A stretch of 12,195 bases of DNA from JAJNBK01 sp035642715 (GCA_035642715.1 DASQRW010000028.1:1-12195), one strand, 5' to 3'. Shown: positions 1 through 6,435, counted from the stretch's first letter. The notes: generated by a model not told the origin, from the letters alone. Numbers and translations: made by a program.

Positions 1-979
1 CTTTTTGTCTTTCATATTCTCTTACTTTTTCATATTGAATACGCTCATTCCAAAGTAGTTCAAAAAATGCCGTGGAGGATTCTACACCAACTTTGCTGTT
101 TGAGTATACAACAAATCCAATAGCTTCTGAAAACTCTTCAGCCCTTGGTTCTTTAAGCTCAAATCTCATAAACTTTGATCTATCTACTACAAATAATCCA
201 GAATGAGAACCGCCGCTGTTTTGAATTCTAATATCAGGTGCATTCTCCATAATTTTTTTTATTACCTGTGAATTCTCTGAAGTTGATGGACAGATAATTC
301 TAATTGTTGCACCTTTCATAGCCTCTCTTCTTTTTGCTGATGCTTCTATCAGATAATCTATAATCCCTAATTTATCTGACCTAAGTACGGCTTTGCTATT
401 TGCAAAGAGTAATAGAGCTTCTTTCGCTATTGATTTTGCAAGATCAATGTACACATCTCTTGCTTTTTCATTATCTGTAATAACTTCATAAAATTCTGAT
501 TCTATGCCTTCTTCAATTTCTCCTATTTTTTCGTCTGCACGTGTTGATTTATTCCAAAGGCTATCAAAAATATAGTGCTGCTGTTGTATGACTTCTCTCA
601 CATTGCTGTAGATAGCCTGTTGGTGAGATTCATTCAATGTTATAGAACCTAAGTATTTTGTTTTGGTTAGTATAAAGTTAGCCTCAGTATGATCTGAGTG
701 ACGAAGATCATCAACTAATTTTATTAGCTCTTTAGGATATTGGATATTTTCTTTTGTAATTTCAACAACGCATTTTTGTCTTATGCCGCTATTTTTAGCA
801 GCAAGTATTGCCTTCCTTATTGGTTCAAATGAAAATATTAATTTCGGAAATTGGGAATTACCACAAATATATATTCTATCTTCTGCATTATAAAAAATAT
901 CCACTATTGCGTTTACTACTTGAGACCGATGTAATATTCTGGTTTTTTCTATAGCTCTATGAAATAGCAATTTCCTCAA
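1..979 (-). CDS. Sensor histidine kinase, N-terminal sensor region (partial, 3' end off window)
   Basis: Open frame of 326 codons from the left edge up to a TTG start; an in-frame TAA lies at 986-988. I recognise the N-terminal sensory module of a large thaumarchaeal histidine-kinase family. It shows two tandem related sensor domains. The first (about residues 20-145) carries FEPIRKAILAAKNSGI near 51-66 and ends in FDSLWNKS at 138-145. The second (about 165-312) carries VVDRSKFMRFEL at 264-275, IGFVVYSNSKVGV at 287-299 and FFELLWNER at 305-313. The frame leaves the window in a charged helix (YEKVREYERQK), where family members enter the coiled linker before the HisKA and ATPase domains. Those domains are not visible, so kinase activity is inferred from family knowledge. 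No ATG occurs near the N-terminus. The TTG at 979 is preferred because a TATA box (999-1008) is centred about 25 bp upstream, the leaderless spacing. A second TTG at 970 is possible. Probably a cytosolic two-component sensor; no TM segment is seen in this part. Confidence 0.85.
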   Translation of the reverse strand, partial: MRKLLFHRAIEKTRILHRSQVVNAIVDIFYNAEDRIYICGNSQFPKLIFSFEPIRKAILAAKNSGIRQKCVVEITKENIQYPKELIKLVDDLRHSDHTEANFILTKTKYLGSITLNESHQQAIYSNVREVIQQQHYIFDSLWNKSTRADEKIGEIEEGIESEFYEVITDNEKARDVYIDLAKSIAKEALLLFANSKAVLRSDKLGIIDYLIEASAKRREAMKGATIRIICPSTSENSQVIKKIMENAPDIRIQNSGGSHSGLFVVDRSKFMRFELKEPRAEEFSEAIGFVVYSNSKVGVESSTAFFELLWNERIQYEKVREYERQK

Positions 980-998
980 ATAATATTAATTTAAATAC

Positions 999-1008
999 TT
1001 TATAAATT
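999..1008 (-). promoter_or_regulatory. TATA-box promoter of the sensor kinase gene
   Basis: On the minus strand the sequence is AATTTATAAA, preceded by purine-rich AAAG (a possible BRE). Its centre is about 25 bp upstream of the TTG at 979, which fits archaeal leaderless transcription. The core GAATTTATAAA is identical to the one upstream of the zinc-finger gene at 1490. Confidence 0.6.
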
Positions 1009-1181
1009 CTTTCAAAAACATACTATATTTTTTCTATATATGGGAATAAGAAAAATAAATACAACAATAAAGAGCAATTTATGAAATTTATGTGATATCT
1101 CAAATACTTATTTGAACTTTCCTTAACCGATAGCGGATAGATCACGTATAATAAGGTGATAAATATGATCGTTAATGAACA

Positions 1182-1346
1182 ATGGTGGCAATAGCGGTAA
1201 ATGGACTTCTCATTTCTCTGTTGTTTCCTTTTATGAAGAAAATAGCTATAAAATATAATGCCACTGAATTGGCATGGGAGTTCATACAAGATGAGGGTAA
1301 CTGGATGCAAATCTGTCAAGGTCCCCGTAGATATTATAGATTATAG
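1182..1346 (+). CDS. Possible 54-aa small protein with N-terminal hydrophobic segment
   Basis: ATG ORF with a hydrophobic N-terminus (VAIAVNGLLISLLFPF, residues 2-17), then KK and a soluble tail rich in Trp, Tyr and Arg (AWEFIQDEGNWMQICQGPRR at 31-50). This looks like one membrane anchor or signal plus a short tail. A TATA-like TATAATAA (1147-1154) is centred about 31 bp upstream. I do not recognise a family. A competing 98-codon frame with a TTG start lies opposite on the minus strand (1023-1319). It is also hydrophobic and equally unproven, so the region may instead be non-coding. The tail composition looks protein-like, which is the main reason for listing this ORF. Confidence 0.28.
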   Translation: MVAIAVNGLLISLLFPFMKKIAIKYNATELAWEFIQDEGNWMQICQGPRRYYRL

Positions 1347-1458
1347 AAGTGAAATTGAGTATTAAATCAGGATTTATCAAATAAAATTGAACACTATACA
1401 AGAGAGAAAATATGGTATGCACATGATTAAGTTAACATACCCGACTAATTTTACGGAA

Positions 1459-1467
1459 TTTATAAAT
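1459..1467 (+). promoter_or_regulatory. TATA-box promoter of zinc-finger miniprotein 1
   Basis: TTTATAAAT centred 27 bp upstream of the ATG at 1490. It shares the 11-mer GAATTTATAAA with the promoter of the sensor kinase gene. The spacing implies a leaderless mRNA starting at or very near the ATG. Confidence 0.6.
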
Positions 1468-1489
1468 TATATGTATACGAAACAAATAC

Positions 1490-1594
1490 ATGTCTTCCGA
1501 AACACAATACAAATGTGAAGATTGTGGGATGTCATTTAACTCTCAACAAGAGCTTCAGCAGCATGCTAACAAAGAACATGTTGGGACAGCTTGA
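1490..1594 (+). CDS. Orphan C2H2 zinc-finger miniprotein (34 aa)
   Basis: A 34-residue protein consisting almost only of one classical C2H2 finger: Cys9-x2-Cys12-x12-His25-x4-His30, with the conserved Phe (CGMSF) and Leu (QELQQH) of the fold. One finger is too small for strong sequence-specific DNA binding alone, so it may bind with a partner, as a multimer, or through protein contacts (inference). The start is supported by a TATA box 27 bp upstream. A hairpin with a U-rich loop lies 9 bp after the TGA, so the gene looks like a complete stand-alone unit. Such orphan fingers are frequent in soil thaumarchaea (family knowledge). A second unit, with a different sequence and a longer tail, lies at 2343-2510 on the other strand. 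Confidence 0.8.
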   Translation: MSSETQYKCEDCGMSFNSQQELQQHANKEHVGTA

Positions 1595-1602
1595 ATGCAT
1601 CC

Positions 1603-1621
1603 GACTAACTATTTTTTAGTC
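1603..1621 (+). terminator. Hairpin terminator of zinc-finger miniprotein 1
   Basis: Stem GACTAA / TTAGTC (6 bp) with a 7-nt loop containing TTTT, followed by T-rich sequence (TCTATCTTTG). It starts 9 bp after the stop codon at 1592-1594, the expected place for termination. Confidence 0.45.
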
Positions 1622-1744
1622 TCTATCTTTGTCTATAGTTACCTATAAGATCTGTTATGAGAAAATGCTTTATCGAACAACCAAATCTATAATTAATACA
1701 ACTTTGGGAAAGCTTTTGATAACAAGTAATGCGCTAAGTTAGTT

Positions 1745-1758
1745 ATGTGTATACACAT
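1745..1758. promoter_or_regulatory. 14-bp perfect palindrome, possible operator
   Basis: ATGTGTATACACAT is perfectly self-complementary, with GTT to its left and TAAC to its right giving a near-continuation. This is the form of a dimeric regulator site. No clear promoter or start codon sits beside it, so its target is unknown. AT-rich DNA can produce one such palindrome per window by chance. Confidence 0.3.
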
Positions 1759-1922
1759 TAACCAATTTTCTAAAATTGATAGATTTTCATATTTCTTTAA
1801 ATGTTCAAATTATTTCTTAACTGTTCAAGCTTCATCATAAATACTAGAATTTGAATAGTTACACCAGATACTACATGAAAATTAGCATTACCCATATACT
1901 CAGCTATAATGCCAAAAAAGCT

Positions 1923-2111
1923 TTATTTTACACTCCTAATATATTGTGATATTGTCGTTGTTAAGTTATAGTTAGATAATAATCGCGTACATAATAACCC
2001 ATTATACAGCAGCAACTTATTACTAACTTTCAACGTCTTTTGAAGCATCCTATTATATATGATCACTATAACAAGTATAACAACTACTACTGCAGCAACA
2101 ACCAGCAGCAT
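1923..2111 (-). CDS. Possible 62-aa single-TM membrane protein
   Basis: From the ATG at 2111 the product begins MLLVVAAVVVVILVIVIIYN, a clear hydrophobic helix of about 18 residues. A basic juxtamembrane part follows (RMLQKTLKVSNK), then an undistinguished tail. A TTG three codons upstream (2120) is an alternative start. A weak TATA-like stretch (2129-2138 region) is about 26 bp upstream of the ATG. The N-terminal layout resembles tiny membrane proteins such as the start of LemA-like proteins, but nothing diagnostic follows. The helix arises from GTT/GTA/CTG triplet-rich DNA, so it may be a composition artefact. Confidence 0.28.
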   Translation of the reverse strand: MLLVVAAVVVVILVIVIIYNRMLQKTLKVSNKLLLYNGLLCTRLLSNYNLTTTISQYIRSVK

Positions 2112-2286
2112 CAGCAGCAAAAAGTAAGTAAATAATAAGTATACGCTTACACAATCAATCTATATTTAATAGTAAACTGATTGTTGGGATCGGAGACTCT
2201 AATGTATTGGTAGTAAATTAGTTTAATTGCCTTGTGATAAATTGCGCTATCTATGGTAAGTTCAACATGTTATTATTATTACAATA

Positions 2287-2301
2287 AAGAGGTGATCTCT
2301 T
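2287..2301 (-). terminator. Hairpin downstream of zinc-finger miniprotein 2
   Basis: Stem AAGAG/CTCTT (5 bp, extendable by one wobble pair) around a short loop. It lies 41 bp past the stop of the minus-strand zinc-finger gene and is followed on that strand by TTTATTGT. A weak terminator candidate. Confidence 0.35.
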
Positions 2302-2342
2302 AAGTTAGGAGAGCTAGTCAATAACATATAGCAGGCAATAAC

Positions 2343-2510
2343 TCAAGGAAAAGGATCAACTTTTTGTTCTGATGATACTTTGTCTGAATTAGCAGTACCA
2401 TGTGCATGATGAATATGGACTTCAAGTTCGTCTTTAGTACGAGCTGTCAATCCACATACTTTACAGGTAGCTTGTTCTGATACTTCAGTTTCTCTTCCTC
2501 TTTCTCCCAT
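2343..2510 (-). CDS. Orphan C2H2 zinc-finger miniprotein (55 aa)
   Basis: A 55-residue protein starting MGERGRETEVSEQ. It has one finger-like unit, Cys16-x2-Cys19-x12-His32, followed by His34, His35 and His37, any of which could be the fourth zinc ligand. A polar tail (TANSDKVSSEQKVDPFP) follows. The usual aromatic residue after the second Cys is replaced (CGLTAR), unlike the 1490 protein. The start is an ATG with weak TATA-like TAAATAAAAT (2531-2540) centred 26 bp upstream. It stands alone. Role inferred: small zinc-dependent DNA-, RNA- or protein-binding factor. The identity as a zinc finger is well supported by residue spacing; function is not. Confidence 0.72.
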   Translation of the reverse strand: MGERGRETEVSEQATCKVCGLTARTKDELEVHIHHAHGTANSDKVSSEQKVDPFP

Positions 2511-2845
2511 AATGAGAATTAATTATCAACATTTTATTTACGATTTCAATACATTTGTTATATAAGATACTATCATTCCTTATTCGTATCGTTTATAGTC
2601 ATTATGTACAACGACAACAATTCTCAAACCTACTAAGACTGACTCCCTTTTAGGATATTATGTAGTTGCGGCTGTGGTCACAGCCATTAATTTATTGCTG
2701 GTTCATATACCTTTCTCTCTCTCTATGTCACAAATTTAGCCCTATAATCCTAAGTCAGACTATTCATCAAATACTTCAATCAGTAATTCTATCACTAAGG
2801 GTATTATTATCTTCTAATTACAATCTTCCTTGTATTATAGAGAGT
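2511..2845. other. Intergenic stretch with GC-rich inverted repeat and CT microsatellite
   Basis: No gene seen; a 64-codon plus-strand frame (2666-2860) has a TTG start, unlikely composition, and overlaps the 3' end of the next gene. The stretch holds a 16-bp GC-rich inverted repeat (2670-2685) and a short CT run (about 2711-2722). Confidence 0.45.
2670..2685. repeat. GC-rich inverted repeat GGCTGTG-GT-CACAGCC
   Basis: Two perfect 7-bp arms around GT; as RNA it would form a 6-bp stem with a GGTC loop. It lies about 160 bp past the stop of the minus-strand gene at 2846 and about 160 bp upstream of the zinc-finger gene start at 2510. No T-run follows on either strand, so an operator is at least as likely as a terminator. 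Confidence 0.4.
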
Positions 2846-3130
2846 CTAATCAAAGGTTAAAGATTCCTTGAACATATTACTTAATTTTTTTCTCTCATCA
2901 TTGGTCAAGTTGACTTCTTCTTTTGCTTTAATATTCTTCAACAAGTCTTCAGCCTTATCCTGACCCAGAATCTCTTTCAATTTTTCTTCTGATCTTATTC
3001 CTTCCCAGGAATCCAGTATTTTAATGATCTTATTATTATCTTTAGTATCCGGGCTGAGGTCTTTTACTGCATTTTCTATGATCTTCTTGTAATCTCTTCC
3101 CAAGTCTTTTACTCTAAATACGGCGCCCAT
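2846..3130 (-). CDS. Hypothetical small charged helical protein (94 aa)
   Basis: ATG-started, 94 residues, very rich in Lys, Glu and Asp, with heptad-like Leu/Ile spacing from about residue 14 to 90 (DYKKIIENAVKDL, EEKLKEILGQDKAEDLLKNI, DERKKLSNMF). It is soluble and almost all alpha-helical by pattern, with no Cys, signal peptide or TM segment. I do not recognise the family. Codon and residue composition look genuinely coding, unlike the neighbouring frames. It stands alone between long intergenic stretches; only a weak AT-rich TATA candidate (TTATTATT, about 3151-3158) is visible about 25 bp upstream. It could be a small helical-bundle adaptor; no function is claimed. Confidence 0.7.
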   Translation of the reverse strand: MGAVFRVKDLGRDYKKIIENAVKDLSPDTKDNNKIIKILDSWEGIRSEEKLKEILGQDKAEDLLKNIKAKEEVNLTNDERKKLSNMFKESLTFD

Positions 3131-3567
3131 GATGTTTTATGGAATTTGTCAATAATAAGGTTATTTGAATAATTCTATCTTATTTTTCGATGAACTCATT
3201 CTTGAGCTTCTAACTTCTAAATAGTTTATCCTTTATCTCTCTATTATTCACTACATTGTTTTGTAAAGTATCTAGACATGTCTTTGTAATGAGGCATGGA
3301 TTTGATCTCACACTTTTTGTGAAAGACAATATGGTCACCATAGAAGGTCTAAATAGTAAGTTTATACTTATTGTTATAATCTTTGAGCATGAATCACTTT
3401 TCAGGAATTCTCCCAAAGCAACCAATATATACAAAATATTCCACAGCAAGAAATTTGGAATTGTATAACTGATTTTGAAAGTGAATATTTTTGTATATAA
3501 TTTCATAAGGTGTATAAGTGAGATTGAAACTTTCAAAAGTTATTTTTCAGTTATTTGAACAAAATAA
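3131..3567. other. Intergenic stretch without a supported gene
   Basis: Two overlapping open frames exist on opposite strands (3210-3536 minus, 3256-3468 plus). Neither has a recognisable family, a good start context or a plausible composition. The stretch may hold the unreadable 5' part of the decayed YaaC-like gene that follows. Confidence 0.4.
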
Positions 3568-4136
3568 ACAGTCTATATATCACAACAGATCACTAAAGAC
3601 ATAGAAAATTATCGCCTATTTAATCTTGTGATGTAAACGGTAAATTTAGTTTCTGAAAGTTCAAAAAATACTAGACAAGCAGATAATTTGTTTATTGCAT
3701 CTAAAGAACTCCCCATGTTATCAAGACCAATTCTACTTCTTTATGTTTTTGAAATATTAGCCAATGTATTATCACTCCTTACTTTTAAGACCAAAAAGCG
3801 AAACGGAAATTGCTACGATGGACTCACTTATTTCAAAGGCAAATCAATTCAAGTAAATCCAGAGGACTATTTCAACGATTTCATGATTGTTATTGTTTTG
3901 ATCTGTCAATGTATATATATATATAATAAATTGTGCCTGTGAGTGAGAGAATCAGGTGAACAAAGGATATATACCTGCCATATGGATCTTCTTAGTTTAA
4001 TGAAAAATGGTCTCTTGCTACAAACCGAATAAAAAATGAAAATACATTGATAGAAGTCTCCGTTCACGAATTGGATAGAGGATTCATATTTCGATTTGGG
4101 CTTTCGACTCTGGCACTATACAGGGTTAATGAATGA
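3568..4136 (+). pseudogene. Decayed YaaC-like gene
   Basis: Two plus-strand fragments in different frames resemble the YaaC family (Bacillus YaaC, function unknown), compared from memory. Fragment 1 (3568-3942, one internal TAA at 3634) contains KDIENYRLFNL, then ADNLFIASKELPMLSRPILL followed by LYVFEILANVL and GLTYFKGKS. This matches the YaaC pattern of an Ala-rich stretch, a K/RPILLFYG-like motif, a hydrophobic helix and an HG(L/V)-like turn. Fragment 2 (about 4006-4136, other frame) ends RGFIFRFGLSTLALYRVNE, like the C-terminal LSxxARY region of the family. The middle is missing or scrambled and there is no good start codon. The family has roughly 300 residues, so what remains is less than two thirds. 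The family call rests on two short matches. Confidence 0.45.
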
Positions 4137-4578
4137 AATAATATCTTAGGTGGAAGAAATGATGATTTAATAATAAGAATACAAAGATATCTACAGTAAG
4201 TTATATTATCCTTTCCCAATCTTATATTCAATACATTATATGAGAAAATCTTTTTGTTCTGTCAACTAACTGATCTTGTTTAAGTATTTTTTCTATGATT
4301 TCAACAGAACAATAAATAAAATAATTTGATATAACGTTACAATAAACACAAAATGCATAAGTCACATAATAGAGCTAATACAAACAGTCTATGGACTGAT
4401 ATAGAAACATTTCAATGGGTTTTAGATCAGATATATACACCATATTATTATTATCATCATCATGGTGCACGATCTAGTTGTAAAGGATATCAGTGCTTTC
4501 ATTTAGGAAGCTTCGTTAGATGAAGTGTATTATTTGAAATTGCTATCGCTATGTAATGATAAAAAAGATTGAAAATAA
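4137..4578. other. Intergenic stretch, simple-sequence rich
   Basis: No supported gene. It contains a small hairpin (CAGTC-TATG-GACTG, 4385-4398) and ATT/ATC triplet runs (about 4444-4461). A 56-codon plus-strand frame (4353-4523) has a TATA-like box about 23 bp upstream of its ATG. Its Tyr/His homopolymers come straight from the triplet run, so it is not called as a gene. Confidence 0.4.
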
Positions 4579-4860
4579 CTACTGCTTACTCTCTCTCTCT
4601 TTGTCTCTTTCTCTTCTAGGACCTTCGGCTGTTATAATAGTCATAGTTAAAGTATTTTTAATTCCTTCTATTTCTCTTACTTTCCTTATAACAATCTCAT
4701 GTAATTGCTCTTCAGAATCCGCATTAACTTTTGCAATCATATCATAAATACTTTGAACTCTATAGAATTCTGCAATCTCTGGTATCTTTTTGAATTCTTC
4801 AATAATATTTGATGAAAAAGGAAAATCACAATCAATCAAGACAAATGCAGATGATGTCAA
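4579..4860 (-). CDS. Stand-alone Lrp/AsnC-type ligand-binding (RAM) domain protein (93 aa)
   Basis: Residues 3-80 fit the C-terminal domain of Lrp/AsnC regulators: strand SAFVLIDCDF (4-13), helix NIIEEFKKIPEIAEF (18-32), strand YRVQSIYDMIAKV (33-45), helix DSEEQLHEIVIRKVREIEGI (48-67) and strand TLTMTIITA (70-78), a beta-alpha-beta-beta-alpha-beta plan. No helix-turn-helix domain is present, so it cannot bind DNA as classical Lrp does. Stand-alone copies are common in thaumarchaea and may sense small molecules such as amino acids, or assemble with full-length regulators (family knowledge plus inference). The start is TTG, the only start codon before an upstream stop at 4876-4878; a TTTAAATA box lies about 30 bp upstream. 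The C-terminal RRERDKERESKQ is encoded by a CT-rich microsatellite and lies outside the domain. Confidence 0.8.
   Translation of the reverse strand: MTSSAFVLIDCDFPFSSNIIEEFKKIPEIAEFYRVQSIYDMIAKVNADSEEQLHEIVIRKVREIEGIKNTLTMTIITAEGPRRERDKERESKQ
4591..4618. repeat. CT-rich microsatellite in the 3' end of the Lrp/AsnC-domain gene
   Basis: A pyrimidine tract of CT and TTTCT units encodes the Arg/Glu/Lys-rich tail of the minus-strand protein. Slippage here would change the tail or stop codon but not the domain. Confidence 0.6.
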
Positions 4861-5074
4861 GTAATAATTATAGTATTATTTGTAATATTTAAATTGCTAT
4901 ATTTTTTTAATATCTAATCAAAGATATTCTCTTTGATTGCATTGGTTGTACCCTTTTAAACCTTAGTTAAATGACCTGTTATAGAATGACAGACATTTTA
5001 TATAATATAATATGATTCTTTTTGCAGATTATGACACGCTCTAACTAAAGAAATTGAATCATCAGAGATTGTAG

Positions 5075-5129
5075 AACTCTTTATCTGAAAAAAGTAGAGT
5101 TTTGTTCAATAGAATGTTGAGTGAACAAA
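5075..5129. repeat. Two abutting inverted repeats
   Basis: AACTCT (5075-5080) pairs with AGAGTT (5096-5101). TTTGTTCA (5101-5108) pairs with TGAACAAA (5122-5129). They share base 5101, so the two stems compete or stack end to end. They lie between the MEDS-like gene's 3' end and the Lrp/AsnC-domain gene's promoter and may form part of a termination or processing region. Confidence 0.4.
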
Positions 5130-5144
5130 CGCTATTATGGGAAA

Positions 5145-5163
5145 TATAAAGCGACTCTTTATA
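5145..5163 (-). terminator. Hairpin terminator of the MEDS-like gene
   Basis: Perfect 7-bp stem TATAAAG/CTTTATA with a 5-nt loop, about 36 bp after the stop at 5199, followed on the minus strand by TTTCCC. The T-tract is short, so this is a candidate rather than a strong terminator. Confidence 0.45.
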
Positions 5164-5198
5164 CATCTAATAATAATATTTCCTTTGTCTTACTCAAC

Positions 5199-5804
5199 TT
5201 AATGCTTAACTACTAATAGCGCCTTGTCATGATGTTCAAGTAACTTTTGCTTTTCTTCTTTTGAAAGTCTTCGATCAAAGTCTTCCTGATGATAAAAACA
5301 AAATCCTTTCAATTTCATTTTATCATCATATTTTGTTGGTAGTGACATTTCATATTCTATAAGTTTATCAATTCGATTAAAGTGGTAGAATGAGGCTAAG
5401 TCAGCTATTACAGATATTCCTTTTTTACCATAGCTTTGAGCCTGTTTTGATAACTTTTCTACAAATGACATTAAATCGGTATCTGAACTAAAATATGCTT
5501 CTGCAGCATCTATGATCATAAGGGAGCCTTCTTTTTCATATTTTCTTACATCAATGATACTACCTCCATTACTACTATTATTCTCTCCTGACAATACCCT
5601 TCTGACTGTCTCAGTAGTTTCATAATATGGAAGGATTAGAACAAGCTCATTGTTATCTTCAATTTGAGTTTTAATATAGCCTGAATAAATCTGTCTTAGA
5701 GTCATCATATCATCATAGACAATGATATAGTGAGCACCATATTCTGCTTGTCTTAATTGTTTGAGAATATCATTACTATTAGCACTTATGGGATTTCTAA
5801 GCAT
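5199..5804 (-). CDS. MEDS/DcmR-type sensory domain protein (201 aa)
   Basis: This resembles the MEDS (DcmR sensory) domain, a RecA/KaiC-like fold found in methanogens and methylotrophs and expanded in soil thaumarchaea. Visible segments are GAHYIIVYDD (23-32, first strand), an exposed helix, NNELVLILPYYET (51-63), SLMIIDAAEAYF (94-105, Walker-B-like strand), a long helix LMSFVEKLSKQAQSYGKKG (111-129), SVIADLASFYHFNRIDKLIE (131-150) and LKGFCFYHQEDFDRRL (165-180), then LLEHHDKALLVVK. The GFCxYHxxDF and LxEHHxxAL signatures are typical of thaumarchaeal members (from memory). No Walker A motif is visible, so ATP hydrolysis is not implied. Low-complexity SGENNSSNGG (72-81) forms a loop insertion. 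No DNA-binding or kinase domain is fused, so it is probably a cytosolic sensor or partner of a kinase or regulator (inference). ATG start; only weak TATA candidates upstream. Confidence 0.8.
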   Translation of the reverse strand: MLRNPISANSNDILKQLRQAEYGAHYIIVYDDMMTLRQIYSGYIKTQIEDNNELVLILPYYETTETVRRVLSGENNSSNGGSIIDVRKYEKEGSLMIIDAAEAYFSSDTDLMSFVEKLSKQAQSYGKKGISVIADLASFYHFNRIDKLIEYEMSLPTKYDDKMKLKGFCFYHQEDFDRRLSKEEKQKLLEHHDKALLVVKH

Positions 5805-5915
5805 AAGCTATAACTAAATTATGTAGCTAATCGAATTTTAATGTTACATATACTTACCAAAAGCATCTTTCAGGCAGACTTTCTTTTATTACTTTTGATT
5901 GATTGATTGATTATG

Positions 5916-6129
5916 TCAATACATGTTTTCGTATAGACTATTTACTATTCGATTTTTGAGATTATATGATCTAATAAATTCTTCTAATTTCTCTCTGTAA
6001 TCATTTGGAGAGCATGAATCACCATAAGAAGTATAATATTCTTGCTATTTATGATAGTATCATATTTGGTGAAAATATCTCCATCCGGTAAATGCAGTTT
6101 TATTTTTGTTTCATTGGAAAATCCAGCAT
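5916..6129 (-). pseudogene. Broken ORF remnant, family unknown
   Basis: Two minus-strand frames appear to continue one another across a frameshift near 6035-6045. Upstream part: ETKIKLHLPDGDIFTKYDTI. Downstream part: YYTSYGDSCSPNDYREKLEE, then FIRSYNLKNRIVNSLYENMY and a stop at 5916. Composition is protein-like. It may be the tail of the adjacent dehydrogenase remnant or a separate gene; neither piece matches a dehydrogenase motif I know. Confidence 0.35.
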
Positions 6130-6345
6130 ATTCTTTTCAGTCGCTTCTTTGACAGAGTTATCATCAGTTACATCTAATGGGATAACTTGTAATGTGATTT
6201 TTTTCTATTTGCAACATTAACCATTCCTTCTTTTTTGACTTGTCGGAATTACGCCTTGTAGCAGAATATATAGAATCAGTTTATTCCTTTGTTATCAATG
6301 TAACTTAGGTTATTTTATCCGTACATGTCATAAGATAACTTTCAC
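6130..6345 (-). pseudogene. Frameshifted short-chain dehydrogenase (SDR) remnant
   Basis: In three frames, in order on the minus strand, the N-terminal Rossmann half of a classical SDR can be read. The pieces are KVIL at 6343 (GTG start candidate, with eroded glycine motif and stop codons behind it), YSATRRNSDKSKK at about 6220-6270, GMVNVANRKKS in the next frame, and ITLQVIPLDVTDDNSVKEAT in the third. These correspond to the SDR segments KVxxVTG, YATxRNxxKS and LQVxxLDVTDxxSVxxA. The next expected motif, VLVNNAG, is absent or reduced to AGFS, and no catalytic YxxxK follows. At least two frameshifts plus stops mean it cannot give a working enzyme. Confidence 0.6.
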
Positions 6346-6435
6346 ATTTATCTTAAATCTAGTAATACATCTGGAAAAATATTGTTTTGCTTACAATCTT
6401 AAGACTATTTATTCAATGTGATAATTTGTGATAGT

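Larger units (their letters stand above)
1622..2286. other. Gene-poor intergenic stretch with a palindrome and one doubtful ORF
   Basis: No convincing gene. It contains a 14-bp perfect palindrome (1745-1758), an AAAGCTTT element near 1710, and a CAG/CAT triplet-rich patch (2090-2120). The patch reads as Gln/Ala/Ser-like codons on one strand and Leu/Val codons on the other, which yields the doubtful minus-strand membrane ORF listed separately. Confidence 0.5.

Noticed and set aside
1023..1319. 98-codon hydrophobic minus-strand frame
   Set aside because: TTG start, no recognisable family, and it overlaps a more protein-like plus-strand ORF; hydrophobic runs arise easily in AT-rich DNA.
3210..3536. 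108-codon minus-strand and overlapping 70-codon plus-strand frames
   Set aside because: Neither has family signatures or a supported start; probably chance openness.
4353..4523. 56-aa plus-strand ORF with a TATA-like box upstream
   Set aside because: Central YYYYHHH comes directly from ATT/ATC triplet repeats and no family is recognisable; insufficient evidence.
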